From NCBI RefSeq assembly GCF_019059575.1, contig NW_024881669.1, positions 248,001-312,000 on the forward strand: a stretch of DNA of 64,000 nt, given 5' to 3'. The stretch comes from Amphibalanus amphitrite (Eukaryota; Arthropoda; Thecostraca; Balanomorpha; Balanidae). The position numbers were made by a program, and so were the translations under genes. Below the pieces are notes generated by a model. It searched no databases. It was not told the DNA's origin and saw only the letters and a list, made by a program, of their open reading frames with translations. Positions 45,201 to 55,000 of this stretch are shown piece by piece (the stretch's first letter is position 1; every line of letters starts with the position of its first letter).

Positions 45201-47937
45201 GTAACTATACAATTAAAGTAGACTAGAAAGCATAGCTGACCAGCCATCCATTGAATGTAACATTTTGTTTAAAAGGTAGTGTTGAACTTTTCTTCTTTAA
45301 TCTCTTAACATATCAATGATACTAACAAATTTAATGAAATTTCAGTAATGCCACTACAAATTAAGTGACACTATCAACCTGACTAAACAAAAATAGCTAA
45401 TCCATAGCTAATCTAAACATATATCCATCAAGCCTTTTTCTTACTGACTAGTGGTGGTGGATGGAACACCATAAGGCCAGTGGACAACATAAGCTACCTA
45501 CCTTATTTAGTTACCCTCTGTTACAGTTTGCTGTCTAAACATTCTACTTTTACTAACTTGTTGCAACCATAGGTCAACTCCTTTACTATCAGCACACAAT
45601 TATTTTCGTTTTTCAACAATAATCCTTCAATTCAATTGCTTTGACCATCTCAATATCCTCCTTAGTTCAGGTCTCAATGGCTTTAGGACCAATTCACAAA
45701 GCTTAGAAATTAATATGACCTACTCCCAGCCCAATTGAGGTAAAGGTCTCGCGGGTTTTAGCTGTAAGTTTTGCACCTAAAAAATTTAGTGTACTTCAGT
45801 CTATATCTTCGTCAGCTTTAAGTGTTGAAGATGCGATCGACTTGTTGGTTCACAAGCCGGCCATGATCATGTAAAATGGCTTCATCATAGAACAATTCAG
45901 TAGGCGGAACTATGGTCAAGCGTACCCATTTTCGGGAACGCATTTTCGTTCCCATATTTGGGAACGATAAACCCAAATATGGGAACGCCATGTAGGCATT
46001 ATTTAAAACAAGAAAAAGAACCGTTAAATGACGTCCAAAAAATATAAAACGATCGTGAACCGCCTGATATTTGTCTCAATATTGTTGGGAAAGAGTTTGA
46101 TATTGTAAGGCCCATCGTAGTTTCAAATCGTTCGCCTATTTCTAAAGCAGTCCATCATCCGGGCCGCGAGCCCAAATTTGGGAACGCTCTCGTACACTGG
46201 CGCTGCAAGCGTTCCTTATTATGGGAACGGCGTACCCAAAATTGGGAACGGTTTCACCGACGCCTTTCAGGGGCTCTTTTCATTAACAAGCATCACGTCC
46301 AACGCCGCAAATTCTTGTTAACGCAACAATCATCAGATGACCTTTCCGGCAAGACCGTCGCATGTTTCGCCCGGTCTTCTGCGCTTTTATTCCCGTCGAT
46401 CTCGCAGCGGGCACGCCCCCCTCTGCAGGATTACGTAATTCACAACGCTCAGCGATGTTCAACAAGGTCTTCCATGCCTATATCCACCGTCCGCGCCGAG
46501 GGTGGAGACATGTCAAGCACCTGTCTGTTTATCACCGATAGTTGACGAGCACAAGTAAGTATCCAAAAATGGGAACGCTGAAATGTTTCACTCTCAAAAC
46601 ACCTAGTCCCAATATAAATCTACTTTTTTCCTTTCTTAATGAGTGTAAGTGGCAAAAGGCCTGGTAGGATGGGCACGAGAAATGATCAAAATTAGCATGA
46701 AAATTATAAATAAGGCACTTAGGGCGACCTGCATAAAAGAAATTCCCCCAAAACGATCGTACCCCCAAAATACCGAAGGCAAAAACCACGCTCATGACGC
46801 TCCTTAAAAGCAACGCTAAACAGCTAGCATCCAAATAAAATATGTCTTTCAGGGTTGATAAAATACAGCTGAATAATTTTAAACCACTTAAACTGAGTTT
46901 ATAACAGTAGTTCGGTAAATTCACTCGCGTTCCACGCGGTTGTCCGCCCCGACGCCAAAAGTCAACAATATTACCTCGGGACCGTACGCGTCTTCGCTTG
47001 CATTTGTCAGGATCTGGTGTCGATAGTATGAAAGTTCATAACCAGGCGAAAATTATTATAGTTGACCTCAAACTAAAAAATGCTTCATTTTCCTTAAAAT
47101 TGCATGCTAAATGTTGTATAACCCATATTTCCACCATTCTGTCATTTTTAAAAAATCATTAAAAATATCATTCCACGGTCAATTTCCTTGTTCCACGGTC
47201 AGATTAAAGATAACTTTATGGAGATTTAGTAGAGACGTTAATTAGCATGCACTTTTTCGAGACGTGATGCACTAATGAGTTTTAGTGCGCGAACGGCCGA
47301 AAAATTGCCTTCCGTAGTCATAAATGGGAACGCTCGTTCCCATATTTGGGAACTCCGTTCCCAAAAATGGGAACGTTCCTATATTTGGGTACTCATGACC
47401 ATAGTTCCGCCTACTGAATTAGTTTCTGAGATATAACCAAAATGTTAATGTGCAAAACCTACCGCTCAATCTCGCAGTCGCAAGATCCGTACATTCTGAG
47501 CATATTCCTTCATACCCTAGCATCATAGCATCTAAAGTCAACATGCCAGGAAACACAATAACAGAGACCAAGCCCAAATGGGGTTAATGTTGCAAATCTA
47601 GTGATAATTCTAAAAAACTACCCACACAAGCATCAAATGCATGGCACAACACATCAAAAAATAGTGTGACATTAACCATATTAATAATGGATAACCTTTA
47701 GGTACCCTTCCACGGCAATAGGGATCCGAACAGAGATGTGATGAGACGAGTTTGAGTTACCTACAGGAGAAACTTGACATCTGGCACCAGCAAAGCCTAC
47801 TTGAACGAATTAAAAGAAATAATGATCTTCATCTTAAAAGTAATCGTGACTAACAACCAGTTTTGCTTGCGAGAACAACAAGTAAATGTAGAAAACGACG
47901 ATTGTCGACCCACCATGATTGCGGCGCTTACAGAAAG
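39232..47937 (-). CDS. RpS4: RpS4, 40S ribosomal protein eS4
   Basis: eS4 is a structural protein of the small ribosomal subunit. Exons on the minus strand: 47914-47937 (5' UTR plus ATG only), 43817-44075, 43262-43359, 42708-42879, 39849-39978, 39232-39352 (stop TAG). All junctions are GT-AG and in frame, giving about 262 residues (263 in human). Landmarks are [19 protein letters not shown], the S4 domain ([17 protein letters not shown]), [39 protein letters not shown] and [20 protein letters not shown]. Exon 1 with only the start codon follows the usual RPS4 gene structure. It was located from an ATG|GTGGGT donor behind a CTTTCTG pyrimidine tract 3.8 kb upstream, so it is less certain than the rest. 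Introns 2-5 hold snoRNA candidates. The gene converges on PRDM13, with 496 bp between stop codons. Confidence 0.93.
39665..39799 (-). ncRNA. Box H/ACA snoRNA candidate, family a, copy 1 (RpS4 intron 5)
   Basis: The RNA folds as hairpin, H box, hairpin, ACA. The 5' hairpin has an outer stem GCCAG/UUGGC (39793-39797 side), an internal pocket and an upper stem GACGCC/GGCGCGUUC. The H box is ACAGGA. The 3' hairpin has upper stem GCUGGUUUU/AAGAGCAGC and a conserved pocket (ACGGUC and AUUACCAA). ACA (39668-39670 on the plus strand) lies 16 nt from the upper stem, inside the 14-16 nt rule. Such RNAs guide pseudouridylation. The target is not known. Confidence 0.75.
40203..40335 (-). ncRNA. Box H/ACA snoRNA candidate, family a, copy 2 (RpS4 intron 4)
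   Basis: Same fold as copy 1. The outer stem GCCAG/UUGGC is followed by a pocket of UUCGAA and AAAAGC. The H box is AUAGCA (fits ANANNA). The 3' upper stem is GCUGGCCUC/GAGGGCAGC with pocket ACGGUC and AUCACCAA, then ACA at 40206-40208 (plus coordinates) 16 nt from the stem. It is nearly identical to copies 3 and 4, with which it forms a tandem array spaced about 590-620 bp. Confidence 0.78.
40792..40924 (-). ncRNA. Box H/ACA snoRNA candidate, family a, copy 3 (RpS4 intron 4)
   Basis: Same fold; H box AGAGCA; ACA at 40795-40797 on the plus strand. The apical loop of the 3' hairpin differs from copy 2 (plus-strand TCATATCAGC instead of TCAGACGGGC), while the pocket sequences are unchanged. 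The middle unit of the tandem triplication. Confidence 0.76.
41409..41541 (-). ncRNA. Box H/ACA snoRNA candidate, family a, copy 4 (RpS4 intron 4)
   Basis: Same fold and almost the same sequence as copy 2; H box AUAGCA; ACA at 41412-41414 on the plus strand. The last unit of the tandem array. Flanking spacer similarity to copies 2 and 3 shows that the whole intron segment was duplicated. Confidence 0.76.
42511..42641 (-). ncRNA. Box H/ACA snoRNA candidate, family a, copy 5 (RpS4 intron 4)
   Basis: A diverged copy. The upper stem of the 3' hairpin is GCUGGCCCC/GGGGUCAGC, fully paired over nine positions where copies 2-4 have GCCUC/GAGGG. The 5' hairpin stem is GC-rich (ACGCGUGGCCG with CGGCCGCGU). 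The pockets are unchanged and ACA (42514-42516, plus coordinates) keeps its spacing. The H box is weaker (ACAGUG, last A missing). Confidence 0.7.
43103..43228 (-). ncRNA. Box H/ACA snoRNA candidate, family b, copy 1 (RpS4 intron 3)
   Basis: The 5' hairpin basal stem is GUCGUG/CGCGAC with pocket words UUGAAAA and UUCUCC. The H-box region is ACAGAG. The 3' hairpin basal stem is CGACC/GGUCG, pocket AUAACCAA and UCCUAAAC, upper stem starting GUG/CAC. ACA at 43106-43108 (plus coordinates) is 14 nt from the upper stem. It pairs with a copy in intron 2 whose stems differ but stay paired. Confidence 0.65.
43438..43560 (-). ncRNA. Box H/ACA snoRNA candidate, family b, copy 2 (RpS4 intron 2)
   Basis: The 5' hairpin basal stem is GCCAUG/CAUGGC, with the same pocket words UUGAAAA and UUCUCC. 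The H box is ACAUGA (fits ANANNA). The 3' hairpin basal stem is UGACC/GGUCA, with pocket UAAACCAA and UCCUAACU. ACA at 43441-43443 (plus coordinates) is 14 nt from the stem. Both basal stems differ from copy 1 by compensated pairs. Confidence 0.7.
43630..43701 (-). ncRNA. Box C/D snoRNA candidate (RpS4 intron 2)
   Basis: Minus strand: box C UGAUGA (43691-43696), possible D' CUGG, C' AUGAUGU, box D CUGA (43635-43638), with a 4-bp terminal stem ACUU/GGGU. The 10 nt before box D (GUUGCUCCCG) can pair with CGGGAGUAAC, a conserved stretch of the large-subunit rRNA, with one G-U pair. The fifth nucleotide upstream of box D would then mark an A. There is only one copy, so support is weaker than for the H/ACA families. 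Confidence 0.45.
44076..45897 (-). other. RpS4 intron 1, proximal part
   Basis: AT-rich unique sequence with no coding potential and no snoRNA copy of either family. The remainder of the intron is taken up by an inverted-repeat element (45898-47416) and AT-rich sequence to the first exon. Confidence 0.5.
45898..47416. mobile_element. DNA element with palindromic GGGAACG words, in RpS4 intron 1
   Basis: The inverted ends are CAGTAGGCGGAACTATGGTCA at 45898 and its reverse complement ending at 47416, flanked by AATT on both sides (45894-45897, 47417-47420). Just inside the ends are many copies of a palindromic word of the form TTCCCAxxxTTGGGAACG, for example at 45948-45967, 45970-45985, 46168-46185, 46230-46246 and 47330-47375. 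No transposase ORF is present. The superfamily is unknown to me. Confidence 0.75.
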
Positions 47938-47942
47938 GACAT
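47930..47942 (-). promoter_or_regulatory. RpS4: RpS4 polypyrimidine (TCT) initiator and 5' TOP start
   Basis: On the minus strand the octamer TCCTTTCT at 47932-47939 fits the YYCTTTYY TCT initiator that drives ribosomal-protein genes in arthropods. The +1 C would be 47937. The mRNA would start with CTTTCTG, a terminal oligopyrimidine tract, and have a 21-nt 5' UTR. No transcript data are available. Confidence 0.6.
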
Positions 47943-48749
47943 GCTGCGTTGCCAGAAAACCAAACTCACAAGCAATAAGAAAGGAATTTAAAATATCATT
48001 TTTAAACTGTCAGGAAGTTTTTATCACTTCTATTTTTTAAAACATTTTCACACTTAATCTTCACTTTTCATCTCATAAATACACCTCATTTTTTGTTTTT
48101 TTATTCTAATGCAATATTGTTTTGTCGCTATCGATGAAAAGTTTCATGTCGAATTGTTTGTTTGTACCGAATTGTTGGAGAGAAATATTCTTTTTTTCTA
48201 TTTTGAAAATATTTTGACTTTAAAGATGAAAACTTTAACAAAAAATTGCCTAAGCATATTTCATCGTTCTGCAGTGAAGTAGTAAAGTAATCTTGGTGAA
48301 ATAGGCTCCATACAATAAAGATGAAAAAGGCGCACATATGGTCATCATGGCGCAGAGGAAAAATCGAATAGGAAACAAACTATTTTATTTTGATTTGATT
48401 TTATTTTATTTGTAACTTGCATCAGTCGGTTGTTATACACGGCCTTGGTCGGTTGAAATATTTTGCTTTGTGTGAGTGTGGGTGCCTTAGGGACATGGGA
48501 GCGTACCGTAAAACGGGGTGACAGGGGGGGGGACGACAATGATACCAGGGGTGACTGATCACAGACCAGTTTCGGGCCCAAGATGAGCATTTTGCTGCTG
48601 TGAACTGTATTTTCTATGCCAATGGTTGAATAAAGCGATGAAGCATTATAGCAGACACTTTGGTTCCAGTTAAAATGATAATGTTGATGTCACAGCATGT
48701 TTTTTTGTCATTGGCATGAAGTATAAATTTGCTAGCGTCTCCAGCAATA
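47943..48749. other. RpS4 upstream region, AT-rich
   Basis: No gene recognised. It contains the region upstream of the proposed RpS4 start and T-rich stretches. A G-run lies at about 48524-48533. Confidence 0.4.
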
Positions 48750-48757
48750 ATAATGGT

Positions 48758-50561
48758 CAGGGGCGGATCCAGGAAAACTCCAAGGGGAGGGTCATGAATC
48801 GAAGTGGTGCCCCTACCTATACCCAAAATTAAAAACTCAACGGATTTCGTCCACTTCATTTTGGTGGTGCCCCCATTTTCAGTTTTTTATTTTTATTTTT
48901 TATTTTTAGTCAGTATCTTAACTCTTAGCCACAACCACATTTACCAATTGTAAGCAAGTATATATGAATGTGCTATGTGCATAGATGCTATGTGTATATA
49001 TGTTGTGGACGCTGAGTACTAGTAGTGAGTACTTACCAGGAACGTTATCAGGTAAGCAAATCGTTGTCAGTCCGACGAACTTGACCCTGGCGTCTAAAGG
49101 GTCTGTCCTTGACACTTCAGGCTTGTCAGGGGCACCAAAGTCCTTCCAGGGACACCACAAACCTTTCAGGGGCACCTACGGCCTTGTAGGGGCGCCACAG
49201 GCCCGCCAGGGGCACCACAGGCCTGCCAGGAAGTAGGGGCACCAAAGGTCTAGCAAGTATACACGACAGGCCTGTCAGGGGCACAACGGACCTGTTGGGC
49301 CCATGAGCACCCCTAGGGGCAGGGGCACCACAGTCCTTCCAGGGGCACCGCAGGCCTGTGAGGGGCACCAGCGGCCTAGCAGGGGCACCAGTCAACACAG
49401 GCCTGCCAGGGGCACCACAGACCTGCAAGGGGCACCAGAGGTCTGCCAGGAGCACCACCGACCTCGCAGGGGTAACTTGGGCCTGTCAGGGGCCAGGGGC
49501 ACCACGGGCCTGTCGAGAGGCACTTCAGGCTTTTCAGGGGCACCATAGTCCTCTCCGGGCGCAGGGGTAGCAGGGGCACCAGAGGCCTGCCAGGGGCACT
49601 ACAGGCCTAGCAAGGGCACCACTGGTCTATCAGGGGCACCACGAGCCTGTCATAGCCAGGCATCTCAGGCTTATCAAGGCCCAGGGGCACCACAGGTCTG
49701 TGAGGGGCACCAGCGACCTAGCAGGGGCACCAGTCAACACAGGTCTGCCAGGGGCGCCACAGACCTGCCAGGGGCACCAGAGGTCTGCCAGGGGCACCAC
49801 CGGCCTCGCAGGGGCACCTTGGGCCTGTCAGGGGCACCACGGGCCTGCCGAGGGGCACTTCAGACTTTTCAGGGGCACCAGTCCTCTCCGGGCGCAGGGG
49901 TACCAGCGGCCTAGCAAGGGCACCAGAGGTCTGCCAGGGGCACCAGCGGCCTAGCAAGGGCACCAGAGGCCTGCCAGGGGCACCACAGGCCTAACAAGGG
50001 CACCACGGGCCTGTCAGGGGCACCTCAGGCTTGTCAGGGCCCAGGGACACCACAGTCCTTCCAAGGGCACCGCAAGCCTGTCAGGGGCACCAGAGGCCTG
50101 CCAGGGGCACCACAGGCCTAGCAAGAGCACCACTGGCCTGTCAGGGGCACCTCAGGCTTGTCAGGGCCCAGGGCACCACAGTCCTTCCAGGGGCATTACA
50201 AGCCTGTCAGGGGCACCAGAGGCCTAGCAAGGGCACCACAGGCCTGCCATGGACACCACAGGCCTGCCAGGGGCACCACCGCCCTTGCAGGGGCGCCTCA
50301 GGCCTGTCAGGGGCACCACGTGCCTACCGGGGACACTTCAGGCTTGTCAGGGGCGTTACAGTCCTGTCAGGGCCCAGGGGCACCAGGCCCGTGGTGTCCC
50401 TGCTAGGCCTGTGGTGCCCCTGGCGGTCCTGTGGTGCCACTGTCAGGACTGTGATACCCCTGATAGGCCGGTGGTGCCCCTGGCAGGTCTTTGGGCCCCC
50501 GGGCCTCAAGGGGGGGGGGGCCATGACCCATGTGACCCCCCCCCCCTTGGATCCGCCCCTG
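48758..50561. mobile_element. hAT-type element carrying a large minisatellite
   Basis: The ends are CAGGGGCGGATCCAGG and its reverse complement (CTTGGATCCGCCCCTG, one mismatch). A perfect 8-bp duplication ATAATGGT flanks them (48750-48757 and 50562-50569). No transposase. About 1.4 kb of the interior is a short G-rich tandem repeat. A G-run/C-run hairpin lies near the right end. Confidence 0.88.
49120..50500. repeat. Minisatellite of about 20-22 bp, many copies
   Basis: The unit is roughly CAGGGGCACCACAGGCCTGC with variants, repeated about 60 times. The last part (about 50390-50490) is in the opposite orientation. Long open frames across it exist only because the unit lacks stops in some frames. 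Confidence 0.9.
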
Positions 50562-50748
50562 ATAATGGTAAAGATGAGAAAGACCCAGATAAAGAAAGAA
50601 AAAGCAAAGGCGTGTGAAAGGGCACACAATTTAATTATTGAAATGTTTTGCATATTCTATCACAAAACAAGTCAGGTTTAGTAATCGCGGATAAGGATTC
50701 TGAGCAATAATCGCCACACACTTTCAGAATGTGGATCGCTCATGATTG

Positions 50749-50778
50749 TACAATACAATACAATACAATACAATACAG
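50749..50778. repeat. (TACAA)n microsatellite
   Basis: Five to six tandem copies of TACAA, directly upstream of a small hAT-type element. Confidence 0.85.
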
Positions 50779-50789
50779 TCTGTTGTGAT

Positions 50790-50944
50790 CAGTGGCGGAT
50801 CCAGGGGGGGGGGCAAAATGGGCATTTGCCCCCCCCCCCCCCAAACGGCATGATTTTAACATTACGCCTATGGACGATGCATGGAAAGAATCGATAAATT
50901 TTTATGGTTTGCCCCCCCAAACCTCTGAGCTGGATCCGCCTCTG
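50790..50944. mobile_element. 155-bp hAT-type MITE
   Basis: The ends are CAGTGGCGGATCCAGG and inverted CTGGATCCGCCTCTG. A perfect 8-bp duplication GTTGTGAT lies on both sides (50782-50789 and 50945-50952). The interior has G-run and C-run tracts. The ends resemble those of the larger element at 48758-50561. Confidence 0.88.
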
Positions 50945-51314
50945 GTTGTGATCTGACATTTTCTACATGAATTATTCATGAATAAACAACCTCTGCCCAT
51001 ACATGCATAGGTGTTGCCACCAGGGGGAGGGGGTTGGTTTTCTACATACGCCCCTGCCAAGGGAGGTCGATATGAAAAAGGCTGCCACTTAAATGCGCCG
51101 CCTACGCGGAGCCTGTTCCCAAGTTCCCAGGTTACGTTGGATAAAGGTGACCGGTCATCCCGGATCAGAGAGTGGAAGCATGGAGAAGAGTCCGACCTCC
51201 CTGGGGATGGTCAGGGATTACAGTAGCTGTTATCTGTCACAGATTTAATTTATTTCTGACTCACTACCAGGGAGTGCTAAGAAGCAACTGATCATAACCG
51301 ATTTTATTTCACAG

Positions 51315-52028
51315 ATTCTAACGCCATTTGATAAAGATGAGTGACAAAGATATGCAAACTTTTCTTATTTTGGAAAATGAAGATATTTCTCAGCAAGAAG
51401 CAAAGTACGAGGAAGGTAGCTCATCCGGATCACAGGAGAACATGGGGTAAGATGTAAAACATGGCTCATCGAAATTCCATTAATGCTTTTTCTGATTTAG
51501 ATTTTTTTTTTAGTCCGAACCTTCTGAATGGAAGAATTCATAAGGAGAGAGTCCCCGCTAAGCGAAGCTTGCTGCGTTGACCCTGCCCTCTACCCTCCGA
51601 TTGTGCAATTCCAATTCTATGGCAGAAATTGGAGCCCAAAGTTTAGCGTGCGCACATAGCCGCGCACGGCCGGTCCCCTCACTGACTTCACCTGACTACG
51701 GCCTGCCACCAACCGCAACCATACCTGTCAGGAGGCCCATAAACGCCAGGCGCCCGTCGCGCTTCGAACGCGGTCTATTATAACCGGGAACGCGTGCTCT
51801 CACCACGCGCAGTCCAACGCTCTACTGACTGAGCTGCGGGACTGTGCTTTCTTTCACAAAAAGTAGCGAGTGAAAGTGATATCATTAGAATAGTTTCCCA
51901 AAATGAACCTCTCATTTTTTTTTTCGACTTTGCCTACTGCGATGTAAAAGTTCTGAGTATTTGACGTTTTGTCTTTTACAACCTGGGTCTCATTGACTTG
52001 AGTAGTAACAACATAATTTGACAGTACA

Positions 52029-52092
<64 letters not shown>

Positions 52093-55000
52093 ACGTCGTC
52101 GACTGTGCGCGCCGCCGTCAGGTACGTCCACCACACGGTGCAGGCGGACAAGGTGCACATCAAGGTGCACCCGGGCCTGCAGGCGATGCCGTCCGACCCC
52201 AGCCACGCCACCATGACGCTCACCTCGCGCGACCCCAACACCAACCTGACAGAGGTGAAGCGGCTGCACTGCACCTACGAGGGCTGCACGCGCTCCTACA
52301 GCACACGCAGCAACCTCACCACCCACCTGAAGAAGCACACAGGTCAGACTGCCGGCCGGAGGGCGCACAGGTCAGACTGTCAGCTGGGATGTGCTGTTCT
52401 GTGCTGTCAGTTGTGTGCTGTGCTGTGCCATGTTGTTTTATGTGCTGTCGGGAATCTGTCAGCATAGGTGAAGGTTTGCGCCGAGCTGGGGGTGCCCGAG
52501 CTCTCCCAATTCCACTCTGGCTTGACTTGGGAGCCGCAACAGACGGCGGAGGTCAAGGTCACCGTTAGGGGTCACCGTTAGGGCGGCGGCGGATTTGCTG
52601 CACCCAGGCGCCACCAGCTCGGCACAAACATCTTCCTATGGCTGTCAGTAGTTTACTGGGGTGTGCACTGCTAATAAAATTATAGGGTTTAGACATCTGG
52701 TCAGGTGTCTGATCACTTTCCCTGTTTGATTCATATTGGCAAGGACATTATCAAGCTCATAAAGTCAGTTTTTACCGCTTGACGCGGCTTATCTCGCCTG
52801 GACCCGACCACTTTTTTACTCTGTTTTGACGCTTATGTATCGCTTTATCGCTCGCCTATCGTTATCGCACATATCTTTGAAAAGAGGACATCTCGCGATA
52901 AGTGGTCATAAAACACGTGCAGTGTGACCAGGACTATTACATAACAACGTTTAGACGTTTAGTAATGAGAACCGAAACCAAGCATGCTTTCAGTTTTGTC
53001 ACTGTATGTCCATATTGTGCAATATATTTTGTCGTACTGTACATGACGCTACCTAGTACCCATCCTTATCGTTATTCGCACGTTACGTTTTTATCAGATT
53101 TAACCACTTTCGAGAATTTTTAGAGTCGGTACTGATACCCTTAAAAAATATTTACAACATTTTCGTTATCTTTTCCAAAGAGGTTTTTATTTAACCTTCT
53201 GTTGATACTGGTATTTTCTGCGTGTTTGATTCTGACGCGCACCGTTGCAGGCGAGTATAACTTTGTGTGCACCGACCCGAGCTGTGGCAAGATGTTCATG
53301 ACGTCCTACCGGCTCAAGGTGCACCTGCGCGTCCACTCGAAGCAGCGCCCCTACGGGTGCGACATCTCCGGCTGCGAGAAAACGTTCAGGACGCTCTACA
53401 GGTAACGCTGCAACGGCGCGGGTGGGCGCGGGATCTGTCGCTGCAGCGGACCATGTCATGGGCGTTTTTTTGTGATTGTTGACGCTTCAGACCTTTGAAC
53501 CCGTTTTGTGAACAATTTGTTTGCTGGTCGATAAAATGAGTGACGGGTAAACCTTTTGCAGTCATGAAAATGGATGATGGTAGCTAGCACATGGTCATGT
53601 GTATGGCCCGGTCGATGGTTGCGCTCGTACGATCGCTCCTCTCGCTATGAGCCGGCGGCGGGTGGTTGGAGCCGGCGGCGGCGGTCCAGCGCGGCGGCGG
53701 GAGTGCCGGCGGGCAGGTGGTCAGACGCCGCCTGTCCCACACTGAGGCCAGTACACGTGTCACCCCGTCCCAACTGAGCACCACCGTCCACTGCCAATGG
53801 TCCAGCCGGGCAGCGGGAGACCGGCAAACGAACACCTGTGTGTGCCAATTGTTTGGTTTATTTGACTAATTTCTGATGTGTTATAAACGGTATTTTGTAT
53901 TTATTGGTGGATGCCATGTATTCATTTAATTTATTATGTTTTGGAAGAATGCTGTCGTGATATGACCGGGCTTCTTCAATCTTCATCCTTTATTTGATAG
54001 ATTCTTTATTTTGTTTTATCGTTGGTTTCATTATAGAAGACTGCGGTTGTTTGATAAGTCTCTTCCATGTTTACTTCGATGGACTGCATGAGTGTAATTT
54101 GCTGCTGTTGCCTCGTTTCAGACTGAACTCTCATAAGCGTATTCACGAGGGCACTACGTTTAACTGCTCGGAGCAGGACTGCCTGAAGTTCTTCACCACA
54201 CTTTCCGATCTCAAGAAGCACAAGCGCATTCACACGGGCGAAAAACCGTTCAGGTACGTTCAGAGCTCCATCACCATTTCATGTCTGTTAACCCGCGCCC
54301 CGTAGGGGGGGGGGCCGAAACGGCCCCCCCCCCCTGTCCTTTTCGGTCGATATCTCCTAAACCGCTTCAGATATCGCCACCAAACTTTAAGGACCCCTCC
54401 GGGCATCAATTTTACACATTGTGACCAAGAAATTTTCCAGAGGCTATGATAGGTTGGCCACAAATGACGTCAGAATGACGTCATGTTCTGTCATTTTCGA
54501 CCGAAAAAAGACCTTCGCGAGAAGACCTGTCAGGCCTACAGCTTTGAAGATACAGAAAAATGATCAAGACATAAAAGGTGTAAAATTGACAGGGCTACAA
54601 AACTGCTATCTCGGATTTTTGAAATTTTTGAGTTTTGAACCCCAAAAATCAAAAAAACATTTTTTTTTATATATTAGCCAAAAAATCCAAAAAGTTTTTT
54701 GATTTTCAAAAAAACCGGAATATATGTGATAGTACCTACCGTCTTCTATCTACATACCGAATTTCAGATCGATACCTCGTTTTTTGGCCAAGTTATAGCG
54801 AAAAAGCTGTTCAAAATTGATGACGTCAAATTTTCAAACTCAATTTTTGGCAGTTCTAGACCTCGTAGAGCAAAACAAAGACCACCATTAGACTCCCCGT
54901 GACGAGCTGCATCGAATCGATACCCATTTTATGCAAAAATATCAACTTTGAAATTTGACCTTATTTGACCTGACCTTGACCTAACCTTCACCAAAACGTG

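Noticed and set aside
46255-46345. Possible box C/D snoRNA on the minus strand (TGATGA near 46330 and CTGA near 46269)
   Set aside because: No terminal stem, the location is inside a transposable element, and there is no matching copy elsewhere.
49120-50500. Regular short repeats that could be mistaken for a CRISPR array
   Set aside because: Units of about 20 bp follow each other without unique spacers and lie inside a hAT-type element in animal DNA.
52032-52568. 178-codon frame overlapping MTF-1 exon 2
   Set aside because: Out-of-frame reading through the GT tract and the exon. The MTF-1 frame is fixed by the zinc-finger motifs and splice phases.
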